DNA of 64,000 bases, from contig JADJBR010000007.1 of NCBI GenBank assembly GCA_016703645.1, positions 496,001 through 560,000 of the forward strand, read 5' to 3'. The DNA comes from Zoogloea sp. GTDB lineage: Bacteria; Pseudomonadota; Gammaproteobacteria; Burkholderiales; Rhodocyclaceae. The notes beneath the pieces were generated by a model. The model was not told where the DNA came from. It did no database searches and saw only the letters and a list, made by a program, of their open reading frames with translations. Positions 28,224-38,954 of this stretch are shown one piece after another. Position 1 is the first letter of the stretch. The number at the start of each line of letters is the position of its first letter. Position numbers and translations under genes: made by a program.

Positions 28224-30578
28224 ATGAACGACACTCCGGACCTCTTCGATTCCCCGGCCCCCGACGCCGCCGAACCACCACCGCCCCCACCGGCCACTCC
28301 GCTGCTGGGCAGCGACGATGCCCTGCCCCTCGACCTCTACGCCGAGCGCGCCTACCTGGCCTACGCCATGAGCGTGGTCAAGGCCCGCGCCCTGCCCCAG
28401 GTGGAGGACGGCCTCAAGCCCGTGCAGCGCCGCATCCTGTTCGCCATGAACGAGATGCGCCTGTCGCCGGGTTCCAAGCACGTCAAGTCGGCCCGGGTGG
28501 TCGGCGACGTGATCGGCAAGTACCACCCCCACGGCGACTCCAGCGTCTACGACGCCATGGTGCGGGTGGCCCAGGACTTCTCCCTGCGTTACCCGCTGGT
28601 GGATGGCCAGGGCAACTTCGGCTCCCGGGATGGCGACTCGGCGGCGGCCATGCGCTACACCGAATGCCGCCTGACCCCCATCGCCGAACTGCTGCTGTCG
28701 GAGATCGACCGGGGCACGGTGGATTTCCGCCCCAACTACGACGGCGCCTTCGAAGAGCCACAGCTACTGCCGGCGCGCCTGCCCTTCGTGCTGCTCAACG
28801 GCGCCTCGGGCATTGCCGTGGGCATGGCCACCGAGATCCCGTCCCACAACCTGCGCGAGGTCGCCAGCGCCGCCATCCACGCCATCGAGAACCCCGAGGC
28901 GACGGTGGCCGACCTGCTGACCCACATCGCCGGCCCCGACTTTCCGGGCGGCGGGCAGCTCATCTCCCCGGCGGCCGACATCCGCCAGGCCTACGAGAGC
29001 GGCCGCGGTAGCCTCAAGCTGCGGGCACGCTGGATCATCGAGGAACTGGCCCGGGGCCAGTGGCAGCTGGTGGTCAACGAACTCCCGCCCGGCGTCTCGG
29101 CCCAGAAGGTGCTCTTCGAGATCGAGACCCTCACCAATCCCCAGCCCAAGACCGGCAAGAAATCCATCGACGCCGACCAGGCCCAGCTCAAGGCCGTGAT
29201 GCTCGGCGCCCTCGACCGGGTGCGCGACGAATCGGGCAAGGATGCGCCGGTACGCCTGGTCTTCGAACCCAAGAGCCGCAACCAGGACGTCACCGAGTTT
29301 GCCAACCTGCTGCTGGCCCACACCAGCCTGGAGACCTCCTCGTCCATCAACCTGGTGATGATTGGCCTGGATGGCCGACCGGGGCAGAAGAACCTGGCCG
29401 ACATCCTCCACGAGTGGGGACGCTTCCGCGTCGTCACCGTGCGTCGGCGCACCGCCCACCGCCTGGGCCAGGTGGATGACCGCATCCACATCCTGGAAGG
29501 CCGTCACATCGTCTTCCTGAACATCGACGAGGTGATCCGCATCATCCGCGAGTCGGACGAACCCAAGCCGGCCCTGATCGCCCGCTTCGACCTCTCCGAC
29601 CGCCAGGCCGAGGACATCCTCGAGATCCGCCTGCGCCAACTGGCCCGCCTGGAAGGCATCAAGATCGAACGCGAGCTGGCCGAACTGCGCGGCGAGAAGA
29701 CCGAGCTGGAAGCCCTGCTGGCCAACGAGGGCAAGCTGCGTCGCCTGGTCATCAAGGAGATCCGCGCCGACGCCGACAAGTACGGCGATGCCCGCCGCAC
29801 CCTGGTGGAAGAGGCCGTCCGCGCCGGCGTCACCCAGACCGTGGTGGACGAGCCCGTCACCGTGATCGTTTCGGAAAAAGGCTGGGTGCGCTGCCGCAGC
29901 GGTCACGGGGTGGACCTGGCCAACGTGGCCTTCAAGGATGGCGACCGCCTGGGCAGCGCCTTCGAATGCCGCAGCGTGGACAGCCTGGTGGTGCTCACTG
30001 ACGGCGGCCGGGCCCTGACCGTGGCCGTCGCGGCCCTGCCCGACGGGCGGGGCAATGGTGTGCCCCTGGCCTCCCTGATCGAGCTGCCGTCGGGGAGCCG
30101 TGTCGCCCATGTAGTGGCCGGCCCGCCGGAGCGTCGTGTCCTGCTGGCCAGCTCTGACGGTTATGGCTTCCTGTGCGGGCTGGGTGACATGATCGCCAGC
30201 AAACGCGCCGGCAAGCAGTTCGTCAGCCTGGACGCGGGTGCCCGCCTGCTCCAGCCGGTGCTCTTCGATCCGGCCGAAGGGCAGCAACTGGCGGCCCTGT
30301 CCTCCACCGGGCGTCTGCTGATCTTCCCCCTTGATCAGATGAAGTCGCTTTCGGGCGGTGGCAAGGGTGTGATCATCATGGGCCTGGATGATGGCGAGGC
30401 ACTGACTGCCACTTGCGTCTTCCGCCATGCACTGACCCTGCTGGCCAGCACCCGCGGTGGCAAGGCCGTGGAACTGACCGTCGGACCGAAGGACTGGGAG
30501 GCCTGGGCGGGCAAGCGGGCCCGCAAGGGCAAACCGGCACCGGGTCGCTCGGAGGCGGGCGGATTGCGGGGCGACTGA
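28224..30578 (+). CDS. parC: DNA topoisomerase IV subunit A
   Basis: A 784-residue ParC from the ATG at 28224 (MNDTPDLF); a Pro-rich N-terminal tail precedes the core. The winged-helix core shows [17 protein letters not shown], the quinolone-resistance region [12 protein letters not shown], and the catalytic tyrosine (about residue 145) in [26 protein letters not shown] and a C-terminal beta-propeller with GKGVIIMGL follow. It cleaves and passes DNA duplexes together with ParE. The two subunit genes are here 8 kb apart, separated by the accessory block and the cobW-type gene. Confidence 0.95.
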   Translation: MNDTPDLFDSPAPDAAEPPPPPPATPLLGSDDALPLDLYAERAYLAYAMSVVKARALPQVEDGLKPVQRRILFAMNEMRLSPGSKHVKSARVVGDVIGKYHPHGDSSVYDAMVRVAQDFSLRYPLVDGQGNFGSRDGDSAAAMRYTECRLTPIAELLLSEIDRGTVDFRPNYDGAFEEPQLLPARLPFVLLNGASGIAVGMATEIPSHNLREVASAAIHAIENPEATVADLLTHIAGPDFPGGGQLISPAADIRQAYESGRGSLKLRARWIIEELARGQWQLVVNELPPGVSAQKVLFEIETLTNPQPKTGKKSIDADQAQLKAVMLGALDRVRDESGKDAPVRLVFEPKSRNQDVTEFANLLLAHTSLETSSSINLVMIGLDGRPGQKNLADILHEWGRFRVVTVRRRTAHRLGQVDDRIHILEGRHIVFLNIDEVIRIIRESDEPKPALIARFDLSDRQAEDILEIRLRQLARLEGIKIERELAELRGEKTELEALLANEGKLRRLVIKEIRADADKYGDARRTLVEEAVRAGVTQTVVDEPVTVIVSEKGWVRCRSGHGVDLANVAFKDGDRLGSAFECRSVDSLVVLTDGGRALTVAVAALPDGRGNGVPLASLIELPSGSRVAHVVAGPPERRVLLASSDGYGFLCGLGDMIASKRAGKQFVSLDAGARLLQPVLFDPAEGQQLAALSSTGRLLIFPLDQMKSLSGGGKGVIIMGLDDGEALTATCVFRHALTLLASTRGGKAVELTVGPKDWEAWAGKRARKGKPAPGRSEAGGLRGD

Positions 30579-30579
30579 T

Positions 30580-30594
30580 GCCCCCGACAGGGGC
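30580..30594. terminator. Weak hairpin between convergent parC and response regulator
   Basis: GCCCC-CGACA-GGGGC lies in the 18-base gap between convergent stop codons. No T tract follows on either strand, so this is a positional guess. Confidence 0.3.
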
Positions 30595-30596
30595 GC

Positions 30597-30953
30597 TCAA
30601 ACGGGCAGGCGCATGGCCTCCATCAGGCGCTGACGATTGATGGGCTTGATCAGCACCTCGTCAAAGCCGGCGGCGAGGATCTCCACCCGCTCCTCCGGCA
30701 AGGCATGGGCGGTGTAGGCCACCACGAACAAGCCGGCCAGCGCCGGGTCGCCGCGTACACGCCGACACACCTCGGTTCCACTGAGGCCCGGCATGCTGAT
30801 GTCGAGCAGCACGGCATCCATGGGCCTTGCGCGCAGGGCGGCCAGGGCCGCCTCGCCGGACTCCACCTCCTCGACATCGCACCCCGCCTGCCGCAACAGG
30901 ACGCAAGGCAGGGTGCGATTGATCTTCTGGTCGTCCACAACAAGTATCTTCAT
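30597..30953 (-). CDS. Single-domain response regulator (receiver only)
   Basis: A 118-residue receiver domain with no output domain. The acidic pair Asp7-Asp8, phosphoacceptor Asp51 in LLDISMPGLSG, Thr81 in AYTAHAL and Lys103 in LIKPIN are all in place, so it should be phosphorylated normally. It starts 4 bases after the stop of the dCACHE histidine kinase, with AGGA within the kinase end, so the two make a pair. A receiver without output usually acts by protein-protein contact or as a relay; the target is unknown. Confidence 0.92.
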   Translation of the reverse strand: MKILVVDDQKINRTLPCVLLRQAGCDVEEVESGEAALAALRARPMDAVLLDISMPGLSGTEVCRRVRGDPALAGLFVVAYTAHALPEERVEILAAGFDEVLIKPINRQRLMEAMRLPV

Positions 30954-30957
30954 GGGG

Positions 30958-32718
30958 TCATCCTTTACCGGGCGCCATGGTCTGGGGTGCGAGGGGCAAT
31001 GTTATGGAGAACTCGCTGCCCTGCGCGGGCCGGGAAGACAGCGTCACTTCGCCCCCCATCAGTTCAACCAGCTCCTTGACCAAGGCCAGCCCCAGGCCGG
31101 TGCCCTGGTGACGCCGCGTCAGGAAACCATCCACTTGCCGGAAACGTTCGAAGACGTGGGGCTGCATGCCGGATTCGATGCCGCAGCCCGTATCGGCCAC
31201 GGTGATCCTCAACTTGCCCTCCTCCTGGCCCACCTGAACCGTCACCGACCCGGCATCGGTGAACTTGACCGCGTTGTTCAGCAGGTTGTTGAGGATCTGT
31301 GCCACCCGGGTCGGGTCGCAAACAACTTCGTCCGGTGTACCTGGCTCGATATGCAGAGCCAGTGCCAAGCCCTTGCGATCCGCCGGTGGCCGGTGGGTGA
31401 GCACGATGCGCTCAATCATGGGACGCAGTGGCTCCGTGCGCAGCGCCAGCTCCATCTTCCCTGATTCGATCTTGGCCAGATCGAGTATGGAGTTCACCAG
31501 TTCCAGCAGGTGGTTGCTGCTATCGAAGATGATGCCGGCGAACTCCCGGTTGGTCTCGTCCGCACTGTCCTTGAGAAATTCGGCGTAACCCATGATGCCG
31601 TTGAGTGGGGTCCGCAGTTCATGGGACATGGACGCCAGAAACTCCGACTTCATGCGATTCGCAGCCTCGGCCTTGATCTGACTGTCGCGGAGGGCCGCAG
31701 CAATCCGTACCTGCTTGTCGAGCAGCCGAATGGCCAATGCCCCGAACAACAGCACCACCAGGCTCATACCCCCTGCGTAAGCCATGTAACCGATACGGCG
31801 CTCATTAAATCCGGTCAGTGCCTCACTCTCACTGACGCCAACCACAACCACCAGCGGATAGTCCTTCAAGGCCCGGTAGCCGTAGAACCGGCGTATCCCG
31901 TCGGCAACACTGCTGGAGCGGTATGTGCCGGCACCAGCCCGGGCCAGATGGGTCATCAAGGGGCTGCGGGTAAGGTCCTGGCCGACAGCCTTGTTTTCGC
32001 CGGAACGGCGCGCCCGGACGATGGCATCGCGCCCCACCAGGGACACGACGCCATCCTTGCCGAGATCGACGCCGCTGTAGAAATCGGAAAAGTAGAGCGG
32101 ATCCACGGAGATCACCACCACCCCGCCAAAACTGCCGTCCGGCTTGTTGATGCGCCGGGTCATCTGGATCGACCACTTGCCCGATGCGCGGCCCAGCACC
32201 GGTTTGCTGATGAACAGTTCATTGCTGTCACGCTCCTTGTGGACGCGGAAATGCTCGCGATCCGACAGGTCCAGCCGCTTGTGATTGGGGAGATTGCTCA
32301 GGATGTAGATGCCATGCTCATCTATCACCCCGAGCTGATTGAAGATGCTGCTGATGATCATGCCTTCGCGGACGTATTCCGCGATGTCGACCCGGTCGCC
32401 CACCTTCTCGTACTGGAACTTGAGGAAGAGTACGGCCTGATCGACGCTCTTGATGGTACGGACGGTATGTTCCTCGAATGCCCGGGCGAGGTTGAGGTTG
32501 GCCGTGTCCACCGCCTGGATGACCAGCCTTTCATCGGCGGCGATCCGATAAATGACGGCACCCCAGACGAGCACGATCAGCGCCAGAACGATGCCCCCGA
32601 TGGGTAGAAAGAGGCGCAGGCGCGCGCCATGGAAATCAGAATCGGGGAGTGAGGGCATGAATATCGGAAAGGGGTCGTTGTGCCGCGCCTTGGATCGGTC
32701 ACGCTCAATGGCATTCAT
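30958..32718 (-). CDS. dCACHE-domain sensor histidine kinase
   Basis: A 586-residue inner-membrane kinase. The start at 32718 is chosen because GGAGGG lies nine bases upstream; an ATG at 32658 has no such site. One helix lies near 35-55, then a double-CACHE periplasmic sensor (about 60-305; SNLPNHKRLDLSDREHF and the RASGKWSIQMTRRI segment are typical), and a second helix near 310-332. The HisKA domain has His366 in MSHELRTPLNG, and the HATPase domain has NNLLNNAVKF, VADTGCGI and GTGLGLALVKE. dCACHE domains bind small organic ligands such as amino acids or carboxylates. The receiver-only protein downstream is the probable partner. Confidence 0.9.
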   Translation of the reverse strand: MNAIERDRSKARHNDPFPIFMPSLPDSDFHGARLRLFLPIGGIVLALIVLVWGAVIYRIAADERLVIQAVDTANLNLARAFEEHTVRTIKSVDQAVLFLKFQYEKVGDRVDIAEYVREGMIISSIFNQLGVIDEHGIYILSNLPNHKRLDLSDREHFRVHKERDSNELFISKPVLGRASGKWSIQMTRRINKPDGSFGGVVVISVDPLYFSDFYSGVDLGKDGVVSLVGRDAIVRARRSGENKAVGQDLTRSPLMTHLARAGAGTYRSSSVADGIRRFYGYRALKDYPLVVVVGVSESEALTGFNERRIGYMAYAGGMSLVVLLFGALAIRLLDKQVRIAAALRDSQIKAEAANRMKSEFLASMSHELRTPLNGIMGYAEFLKDSADETNREFAGIIFDSSNHLLELVNSILDLAKIESGKMELALRTEPLRPMIERIVLTHRPPADRKGLALALHIEPGTPDEVVCDPTRVAQILNNLLNNAVKFTDAGSVTVQVGQEEGKLRITVADTGCGIESGMQPHVFERFRQVDGFLTRRHQGTGLGLALVKELVELMGGEVTLSSRPAQGSEFSITLPLAPQTMAPGKG

Positions 32719-32790
32719 TAACGTCGCCCTCCGGTCGGACTTGAACCCACACCATTCAGCCTAGGTACATCGGCGCGGTGGAATGATCGG

Positions 32791-33369
32791 TCACCGCTGC
32801 AGATCATCCCTCCCCTTGTCCGCTTCGGAGCGCGCCTGGAGCATGTTGCAAAACCAGTGCCCCTGCTCGATGGCATCGTCCAGCGCCACATGGGTATGGG
32901 GCAAGGGATCAAACCAGCTCTCGGGCAGCGCGTCCCGTCGGCACGCCCGAAAGGAGCGGCCGAGTACGCCCATGGCATAGCTGCGGATATCGATCACCGC
33001 ATAGCCGAAGGGGTTCTCGCTGGCGTAGCGGGTCAGATACCAGAGCACAAACGGATAGTCGAAGGCCACCGGGTAGGCGACGAAGACCGGACGCCCGGGC
33101 AGACATTTGAGCCAGTCCACATAGCGCCCCATGACCGCCTCGGGCGGTTCAGGCTCACGGCGACAGGCCTCCCAGGCTTCCGGCTGAGTCCGCCACCAGC
33201 GCAGGGTTGCGGGGTCGGGGCTGCACTCGGGCGGGCTGAGCAGATTGGCCGTGAAGGACGCCACCATGCGCTTGTCGGCGGTGAACGCTGCCGAGGCGAT
33301 GCTCAGCATGGCGTTGCGCCCCGGCACCGGTCCGTCGGTCTCAATGTCCGTGCTCACATAGATCTCCAT
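32791..33369 (-). CDS. DEDDh 3'-5' exonuclease family protein
   Basis: A 192-residue protein with a strong site (GGAGGA) before its ATG at 33369. The DEDDh motifs are visible: Asp8 and Glu10 in [10 protein letters not shown], an aspartate in [11 protein letters not shown], and HVALDDA with the catalytic histidine and final aspartate. This matches the RNase T/epsilon exonuclease superfamily. It is a stand-alone nuclease with no polymerase domain. Substrate (RNA or DNA) cannot be decided from sequence. The neighbours are signalling genes on both sides with no functional link. Confidence 0.82.
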   Translation of the reverse strand: MEIYVSTDIETDGPVPGRNAMLSIASAAFTADKRMVASFTANLLSPPECSPDPATLRWWRTQPEAWEACRREPEPPEAVMGRYVDWLKCLPGRPVFVAYPVAFDYPFVLWYLTRYASENPFGYAVIDIRSYAMGVLGRSFRACRRDALPESWFDPLPHTHVALDDAIEQGHWFCNMLQARSEADKGRDDLQR

Positions 33370-33577
33370 GCCCGTCCTCCTTCACCAAGCCAGCCTGCCT
33401 TTGATGGTCGCTCATCCCTGACGATGCAGACTTGCGCGGCGGCAAGAATCACGTCACATTCCGCACTGAAAGAAACACGATGTGACAATTGATGACTCTA
33501 GGGACGAAAGATCACGCCGTTACCCGGAACAGGGTGGAGTTCTCCCGCCCGCAGCCCCGCAGCCAGCCCGGACCGCC

Positions 33578-36472
33578 ATGAAACTCTCCGTCACCGACCG
33601 GACACTGCCCCGCTACCACCTTGTCGGGACACTGCTCGTCGTCCTGGCCCTCTCCCTTGCCCTTGGTGCCAGCTTTCTGTGGACATCCTACGCGGAACAC
33701 CGGGATGCCCTCGTCCGCCTGGAGAAGAACTTCGAGAGCAAGAAACAGGAACGCCTGCGGGCTGAGATGGCCTCGGCCATCGCCTATCTCGACTTTGTGC
33801 ACTCGCGTTCCGAAGCCGTCCTGCGCCACGCCCTCGAAGAGAAGGTGTCCATGGCCATGCAGACGGCACAGGGCATCTATGACCGGGAGCATGGGCGCCG
33901 CCCCGAGGCCGAGGTCAAGCGCATGATCATCGACGCCCTTCGCCCCCAGCGCTTCTTCGACGGACGCGGCTACTTCTTCATTGATGACAGCGTCGGGCGC
34001 TGCATCCTCCTGCCCACGGCCCCGGACCTGGAGGGAACGTCCCTCTGGAACAACCAGGATGATACCGGGCACTACATCGTGCGCGGCCTGCTGGAGGCGG
34101 CGCGCAGCGGCAAGGAGGGTGGGTTCTCGAGCTACCGCTGGTACTCGCCCGTGGATGCCACCCGGATGACGGACAAACTCGCCCATGTCCGTCTCTTCGC
34201 CCCCTATGGCTGGATCATCGGCACCGGGGATTACCTCTATCGCTGGGAGGAAACCCGGCTCAGGGAAGGGCTGGATCGCCTGCGCGCCTGGAATTTTGGC
34301 GATACCGGGCATTTCATGGTGATGAACAATGACGGAAATCTGTTGCTCCAGCCAATCGCGGGGCGGGGCGTCGACGAGCTGAAACTCGGCAAGGTCGGTT
34401 CACCCGCCGAAGACCACATCCGCCAGGACATGCTCAAGCTGGCGCGGGCGGGCGGCGGGCTGCTCAATTATTCGGCGCCGCACCACGGCGAGGGCGGGTC
34501 GGACACCCGTTCGGCCTATGTGATGGCCTACAGTCCGTGGAAGATCATCGTGATCGCCAGCATCTTCGAGCAGGAGATGCAGTCCGCCCTGGCAGCGGAA
34601 CGGAACGCCGCCGCCGTGGCCTTGTCCGGCCGTGTTCCGTATCTGCTGGTTGTGGTGGCCGCCACCGTGGGCGTGGCGCTCGCCGCCTCCCTGCTCTTCT
34701 CCAACTGGATGCGCAGACTGTTCGCGGCTTACCACGAAAAGCTCGAGGCCCATACCCAGACCCTTGAAGCACAGGCTGGCCAGTTGCGCCTGGCGGGGCA
34801 TGTGTTCGAGAGCAGTCGCGAGGGCATCATCGTCACCGACCCCCATACCCGGATTCTCGCCGTCAATCCCGCCTTTACCCAGATCACCGGCTACACCGCA
34901 GCCGAAGTGCTGGGCCAGACCCCCGCCTTCCTCGCTTCTGGTGATCACGACGCGGACTTCTATAACGCCATGTGGAAATCAATCCGCGAAACCGGCTCAT
35001 GGACAGGCGAGATCCGCAATCGCCGCAAGGACGGCACTGCCTATCCGGAGCAGATCAGCATCGGTACGGTATGCGGGCCGGCCGGCGACGTCCGCCACTA
35101 TGTGGGCACCTTCCTCGACATCACCGAACGCAAGGAGGCCGAGAAGCGCATCCGTCACCTCGCCGAGTTCGACGCGCTCACCCAGCTTCCGAACCGGGCG
35201 CTGCTGGGCGACCGGGTGGCCCAGGCCATCGCGCTTGCGCAGCGCAGTGGTGAACAACTGGCCGTGCTGTTCATCGACCTGGACCGTTTCAAGAACATCA
35301 ACGACTCCCTGGGCCACGCCATGGGCGACCGGATTCTCCAGGAAGTGGCCAGCCGCCTGCATCGTCTCGTGCGCCAGACCGACACGGTCAGCCGTCTCGG
35401 CGGCGACGAATTCGTGGTGCTGATCACCGGGCTGGAACATCCTGGCTACGCGGTGACTACCGCCCAGAAGATCCTGTCCACCCTTGGCGAACCCTATCTG
35501 ATCGACAAGCACGAATTGCAGATCACACCGAGCATCGGCGTGGCCATGTATCCCACCAACGGGACCGACACGGAGACCCTGCTCAAGAACGCCGACGCGG
35601 CCATGTATCACGCCAAGAATTCGGGGCGCAACGACTTCCAGTTCTTCACCCCCGAGTTCAACCAATGGGTCACCGAACGCCTGCGTATCGAGAATGGCCT
35701 TCGCCACGCCATCGAGCGCAATGAACTGCATCTGCATTACCAGCCCCAGGTGGACCTGGCGAGCGGCCGCATCGTCAGTTGCGAAGCCCTGCTGCGCTGG
35801 CAGGCCGCGGATGGAACCCTGATCCCCCCCGACAGTTTCATCCCCGTCGCTGAAGAAACCGGAACCATCCACACCATCGGTCACTGGGTGCTGGACGAAG
35901 CCTGCCGTCAGCTCCGGCAGTGGGACGGGGAAGGCGCCTCCCCGATCCGCATGGCGATCAACGTGGCCGTTCCCCAGCTCCGTCGTCAGGATTTCATCAC
36001 CCACGTCAGGGAAGCCCTTGCGCGCCATGGGCTGCCCCCGGGCCGCCTTGAAATCGAAGTGACCGAAAGTGTCTTCCTGGATCTGGACAGCCAGATCGGC
36101 CAGACCCTGCGCAGCCTCACCGATCTGGGGGTAGTCCTGTCCCTGGACGATTTCGGAACGGGCTACTCCAGCCTCTCCTACCTCAAGCACTTCCGCTTCG
36201 ACGTGCTCAAGATCGATCGCTCCTTCGTGTCGGAACTGCACTGCAACCGGGACGATGTGACCCTGATCCGGGCCATCGTCAGCATCGCCCGGGACATGTC
36301 CCTGGTCACCGTGGCCGAGGGCATCGAAACGGCCGAACAGCAGCGCATGCTCACCGAGCTGGGTTGCAGCGTCGGTCAGGGCCACCACTTCTGGCTCCCG
36401 CTGCCCGCAGCCGAACTGGCCATGCACATCCGCCGCGCCGCGCCTGCGGCGGTGCATGCCACGACAGGCTGA
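33578..36472 (+). CDS. Cache-PAS-GGDEF-EAL cyclic-di-GMP signalling protein
   Basis: A 964-residue membrane protein from the ATG at 33578; a GTG at 33482 would add 32 low-complexity residues. A helix near 13-35 and another near 353-378 flank a Cache-type sensor (YFFIDDSVGR, YGWIIGTGDYLY, then a second similar unit with GHFMVMNNDGN). A PAS domain follows (about 407-530). The GGDEF domain has an intact LGGDEF at 608-612 and an RQTD inhibitory site five residues before the SRL. The EAL domain keeps CEALLRW, IEVTES, DDFGTGYSSL and LKIDRSF. Both synthesis and hydrolysis of c-di-GMP are possible. The end of the EAL domain (VGQGHHFWLPLP) departs from the usual QGYLFSRP. Confidence 0.92.
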   Translation: MKLSVTDRTLPRYHLVGTLLVVLALSLALGASFLWTSYAEHRDALVRLEKNFESKKQERLRAEMASAIAYLDFVHSRSEAVLRHALEEKVSMAMQTAQGIYDREHGRRPEAEVKRMIIDALRPQRFFDGRGYFFIDDSVGRCILLPTAPDLEGTSLWNNQDDTGHYIVRGLLEAARSGKEGGFSSYRWYSPVDATRMTDKLAHVRLFAPYGWIIGTGDYLYRWEETRLREGLDRLRAWNFGDTGHFMVMNNDGNLLLQPIAGRGVDELKLGKVGSPAEDHIRQDMLKLARAGGGLLNYSAPHHGEGGSDTRSAYVMAYSPWKIIVIASIFEQEMQSALAAERNAAAVALSGRVPYLLVVVAATVGVALAASLLFSNWMRRLFAAYHEKLEAHTQTLEAQAGQLRLAGHVFESSREGIIVTDPHTRILAVNPAFTQITGYTAAEVLGQTPAFLASGDHDADFYNAMWKSIRETGSWTGEIRNRRKDGTAYPEQISIGTVCGPAGDVRHYVGTFLDITERKEAEKRIRHLAEFDALTQLPNRALLGDRVAQAIALAQRSGEQLAVLFIDLDRFKNINDSLGHAMGDRILQEVASRLHRLVRQTDTVSRLGGDEFVVLITGLEHPGYAVTTAQKILSTLGEPYLIDKHELQITPSIGVAMYPTNGTDTETLLKNADAAMYHAKNSGRNDFQFFTPEFNQWVTERLRIENGLRHAIERNELHLHYQPQVDLASGRIVSCEALLRWQAADGTLIPPDSFIPVAEETGTIHTIGHWVLDEACRQLRQWDGEGASPIRMAINVAVPQLRRQDFITHVREALARHGLPPGRLEIEVTESVFLDLDSQIGQTLRSLTDLGVVLSLDDFGTGYSSLSYLKHFRFDVLKIDRSFVSELHCNRDDVTLIRAIVSIARDMSLVTVAEGIETAEQQRMLTELGCSVGQGHHFWLPLPAAELAMHIRRAAPAAVHATTG

Positions 36473-36515
36473 GCGGGCGTACCATCGTCGGCTATTCCAG
36501 CCCAGGGGCTTCATC

Positions 36516-37256
36516 ATGATCAAGGCCATCGTCACCGGTCACAGCGCCGGCCTCGGTGCCGCGCTGACCGCCGAACTGCTCGGTCGGGGCATTCCCGTCC
36601 TTGGCTTGTCCCGACGCGCCCTCCCACCCCCGGAAGGCGCCGGCGTGGACGCCCTGCAACAGCACGCCCTTGACCTTTCCAACCTGCCGGCCCTGGGGGA
36701 TTGGCTGGCCGGCCCGGTGCTCGCCCGCTTCCTGGCCGACGCCCGCCACGCCCTGCTCATCAACAACGCCGGAATGCTGCAACCCGTCGGCCCCTGTGGC
36801 GGGCAGGATGCGGCGCAGATCGCGGCGGCCGTGCAACTCAACCTGGGTGCCCCGCTGCTGTTGGCCAATGCCTTCGTGGCGGCCAGCGCCCACTGCCCCG
36901 AGCGCCGTATCCTGCACGTTTCGAGCGGCGCGGCCCGCAATGCCTACGCGGGCTGGGGCATCTACTGCGCCACCAAGGCGGGACTTGACCAACACGCCCG
37001 GGCCACCGCCCTCGACCGCCTGCCCGGGCTGCGCATCGCCAGCCTCGCGCCCGGAGTCATCGACACGCCCATGCAGGCGGAGGTGCGGGCCAGCGACCCG
37101 GCCGGTTTTCCCCTACAGGCACGTTTCGCTGCGCTCAAGGCCGAAGGCCAGCTCACGCCCCCCGCCGACGCTGCTCGCCGCCTGGTGGACCACCTGCTCG
37201 GCGCGTCCTTCGGTGACGAGCCGGCCGATGACCTGCGCAATCGGGCCGCGCAGTAG
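36516..37256 (+). CDS. Short-chain dehydrogenase/reductase
   Basis: A 246-residue SDR from the ATG at 36516. The cofactor motif is TGHSAGLGAAL, the NNAGM motif follows, and the catalytic serine, tyrosine and lysine lie in HVSSGAARNAYAGWGIYCATKAGLD. The basic residues after the second strand (LSRRAL) suggest NADPH preference. The substrate is unknown. It is a single gene between the GGDEF-EAL gene and the convergent ppnN. Confidence 0.87.
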   Translation: MIKAIVTGHSAGLGAALTAELLGRGIPVLGLSRRALPPPEGAGVDALQQHALDLSNLPALGDWLAGPVLARFLADARHALLINNAGMLQPVGPCGGQDAAQIAAAVQLNLGAPLLLANAFVAASAHCPERRILHVSSGAARNAYAGWGIYCATKAGLDQHARATALDRLPGLRIASLAPGVIDTPMQAEVRASDPAGFPLQARFAALKAEGQLTPPADAARRLVDHLLGASFGDEPADDLRNRAAQ

Positions 37257-37273
37257 ACTCTGTTCTCAAACGC

Positions 37274-38641
37274 TCAGCTTCCAGCGACGATCCGGTAACA
37301 GGGGTTGTAAGCCTTTCCAGGCAGCTTCATGCGCCCCTGGGCCACAAAGGACGCCATCAACTCATCCATCGGCCCCATGATCTCGGGCTCGCCGGCAATC
37401 TCGAAGGGGCCGTGCTTCTCGATCTCACGGATGCCTTCATCCTTGACGTTACCGGCCACCACGCCCGAGAAGGCACGGCGCAGGTTGGCCGCAAGCAGGT
37501 GGGTGGGCTGGCGACGGTGCAAGGTAAGATTGCACATACGTTCATAAGTCGGCCGGAAAAGCTGCTGAAACTCGTGCTCAATCTTCAGCAACCAATTGAA
37601 GTAATAGGCATCCCGCTGCTCCTTGCGGAAATCACGCACCTATGCGGTGATTTCCTGGGCCACCGCCTCGGGGTCATCAATGATGATCCTGTAGCGCTGG
37701 CGGGCCGCCTCGCCCAGGGTCTGGGCGATGAAGCGGTCGATGCGCAGAAAGTACTCCTGGGCGCTGCGCGGGCCGGTGAACACCAGCGGGAAAGGCAGCC
37801 CGGCGTTGTCCGGGTGGAGCAGGATACCCAGGATGTACAGGATCTCCTCCGCCGTGCCGACGCCCCCCGGAAAGACCACGATGCCATGGCCGGTGCGCAC
37901 GAAGGCCTCCAGGCGCTTCTCCACGTCCGGCAGGATCACCAGCTCGTTCACCACCGGGTTGGGTGCCTCCGCCGCGATGATGCCCGGCTCGGTGAAGCCC
38001 AGGTAGCGCCCGTTGGTGATGCGCTGGGTGGCGTGGGCCAGGGCGGCGCCTTTCATGGGGCCCTTCATGGCCCCCGGGCCGCAACCGGTGCACACGTTCA
38101 GGCCACGCAGGCCGAGCTGGTAACCCACCAGCTTGGTGTATTCGTACTCCTCCTGCTTGATCGAGTGGCCGCCCCAGCACACCACCACGTTGGGCTGGGT
38201 GATGGGTTGGAGCACATTGGCGTTGCGCAGGATGTGAAAGACGGCGTCCGTCACCCCTTCCGAGGTGGAGTAGTCGAAGCGCGCGCTGCCGCTGATCTCG
38301 GTGCTGGCGTAAACAACATCGCGCAGTACGGCCACCAGATGTTCCTGGATGCCACGGATCATCTCCCCATCCACGAAGGCACTGGCCGGCGCACCGGTGA
38401 TGTCGAGCTTGATGCCTCGCGCCCGCTGCTGGATCTGGATATCAAAGCTGTGATAACGCTCAAGCAACTCCTTGCCGTCATCAAGCTCGTTGCCGCAGTT
38501 GAGCACTGCCAGCGAACAGTTGCGGTAAAGGGTACGAAGCCCACCGCCGCTCTGATCGGAAAGCTTGGCCGCTTCGGCCCGGGACAGGACCTCCAGACGC
38601 CCTGTGGGGGAAACCTGTGCATCGACGATCTTGTAGTCCAT
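37274..38641 (-). pseudogene. ppnN: Nucleotide 5'-monophosphate nucleosidase (LOG family), interrupted by in-frame TAG
   Basis: PpnN hydrolyses purine and pyrimidine monophosphates to base plus ribose 5-phosphate and is controlled by (p)ppGpp in E. coli. From the ATG at 38641 (MDYKIVDAQVSP) the N-terminal PpnN domain and the LOG domain are present: CWGGHSIKQEEY, CTGCGPGAMKGPMKGA and the PGGVGTAEEI nucleotide-binding motif. The frame stops at a TAG at 37642-37640, and the very next codon continues in the same frame with VRDFRKEQRDAYYFNWLL and on to RAFSGVVAGNVKDEGI, the family C-terminus, ending at 37274. Repaired length is about 455 residues, as in E. coli. The break is a single nonsense codon, a sequence error, or readthrough. 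Confidence 0.85.
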
Positions 38642-38954
38642 GGCTGTAATTCTCTCTTGTCTGGTCCGCAAAGGCAGTCGGGCAACCGTGGTGCCGCAAT
38701 CTTGCCACGTTGCCGGCGCCGGGCAACGCGCTGTCAGCATAACGCCCGCAACGCAGGTTTGGCGACAGAATGCCGCAGCGCGCCATGCACAATCTCCGGA
38801 TCTTCGGGAGCAAGGCATCCACTGCACTTGAATGGCCGGAACACGACCGGACCGGGGGCGAGGGGTAGGTGGCAAGGTTGTCGCGGAAGACGGGTACTCA
38901 GGCGCCCCGGAGACATCGACCACCAAACGACGCTTCAAACCCTGCTTACAGGGC
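38642..38954. other. Intergenic region between ppnN and the serine hydrolase-like gene
   Basis: These 313 bases hold no supportable gene. The region must include the ppnN promoter and the end of the operon to the right, but I see no convincing -35/-10 pair or intrinsic terminator. Confidence 0.45.
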
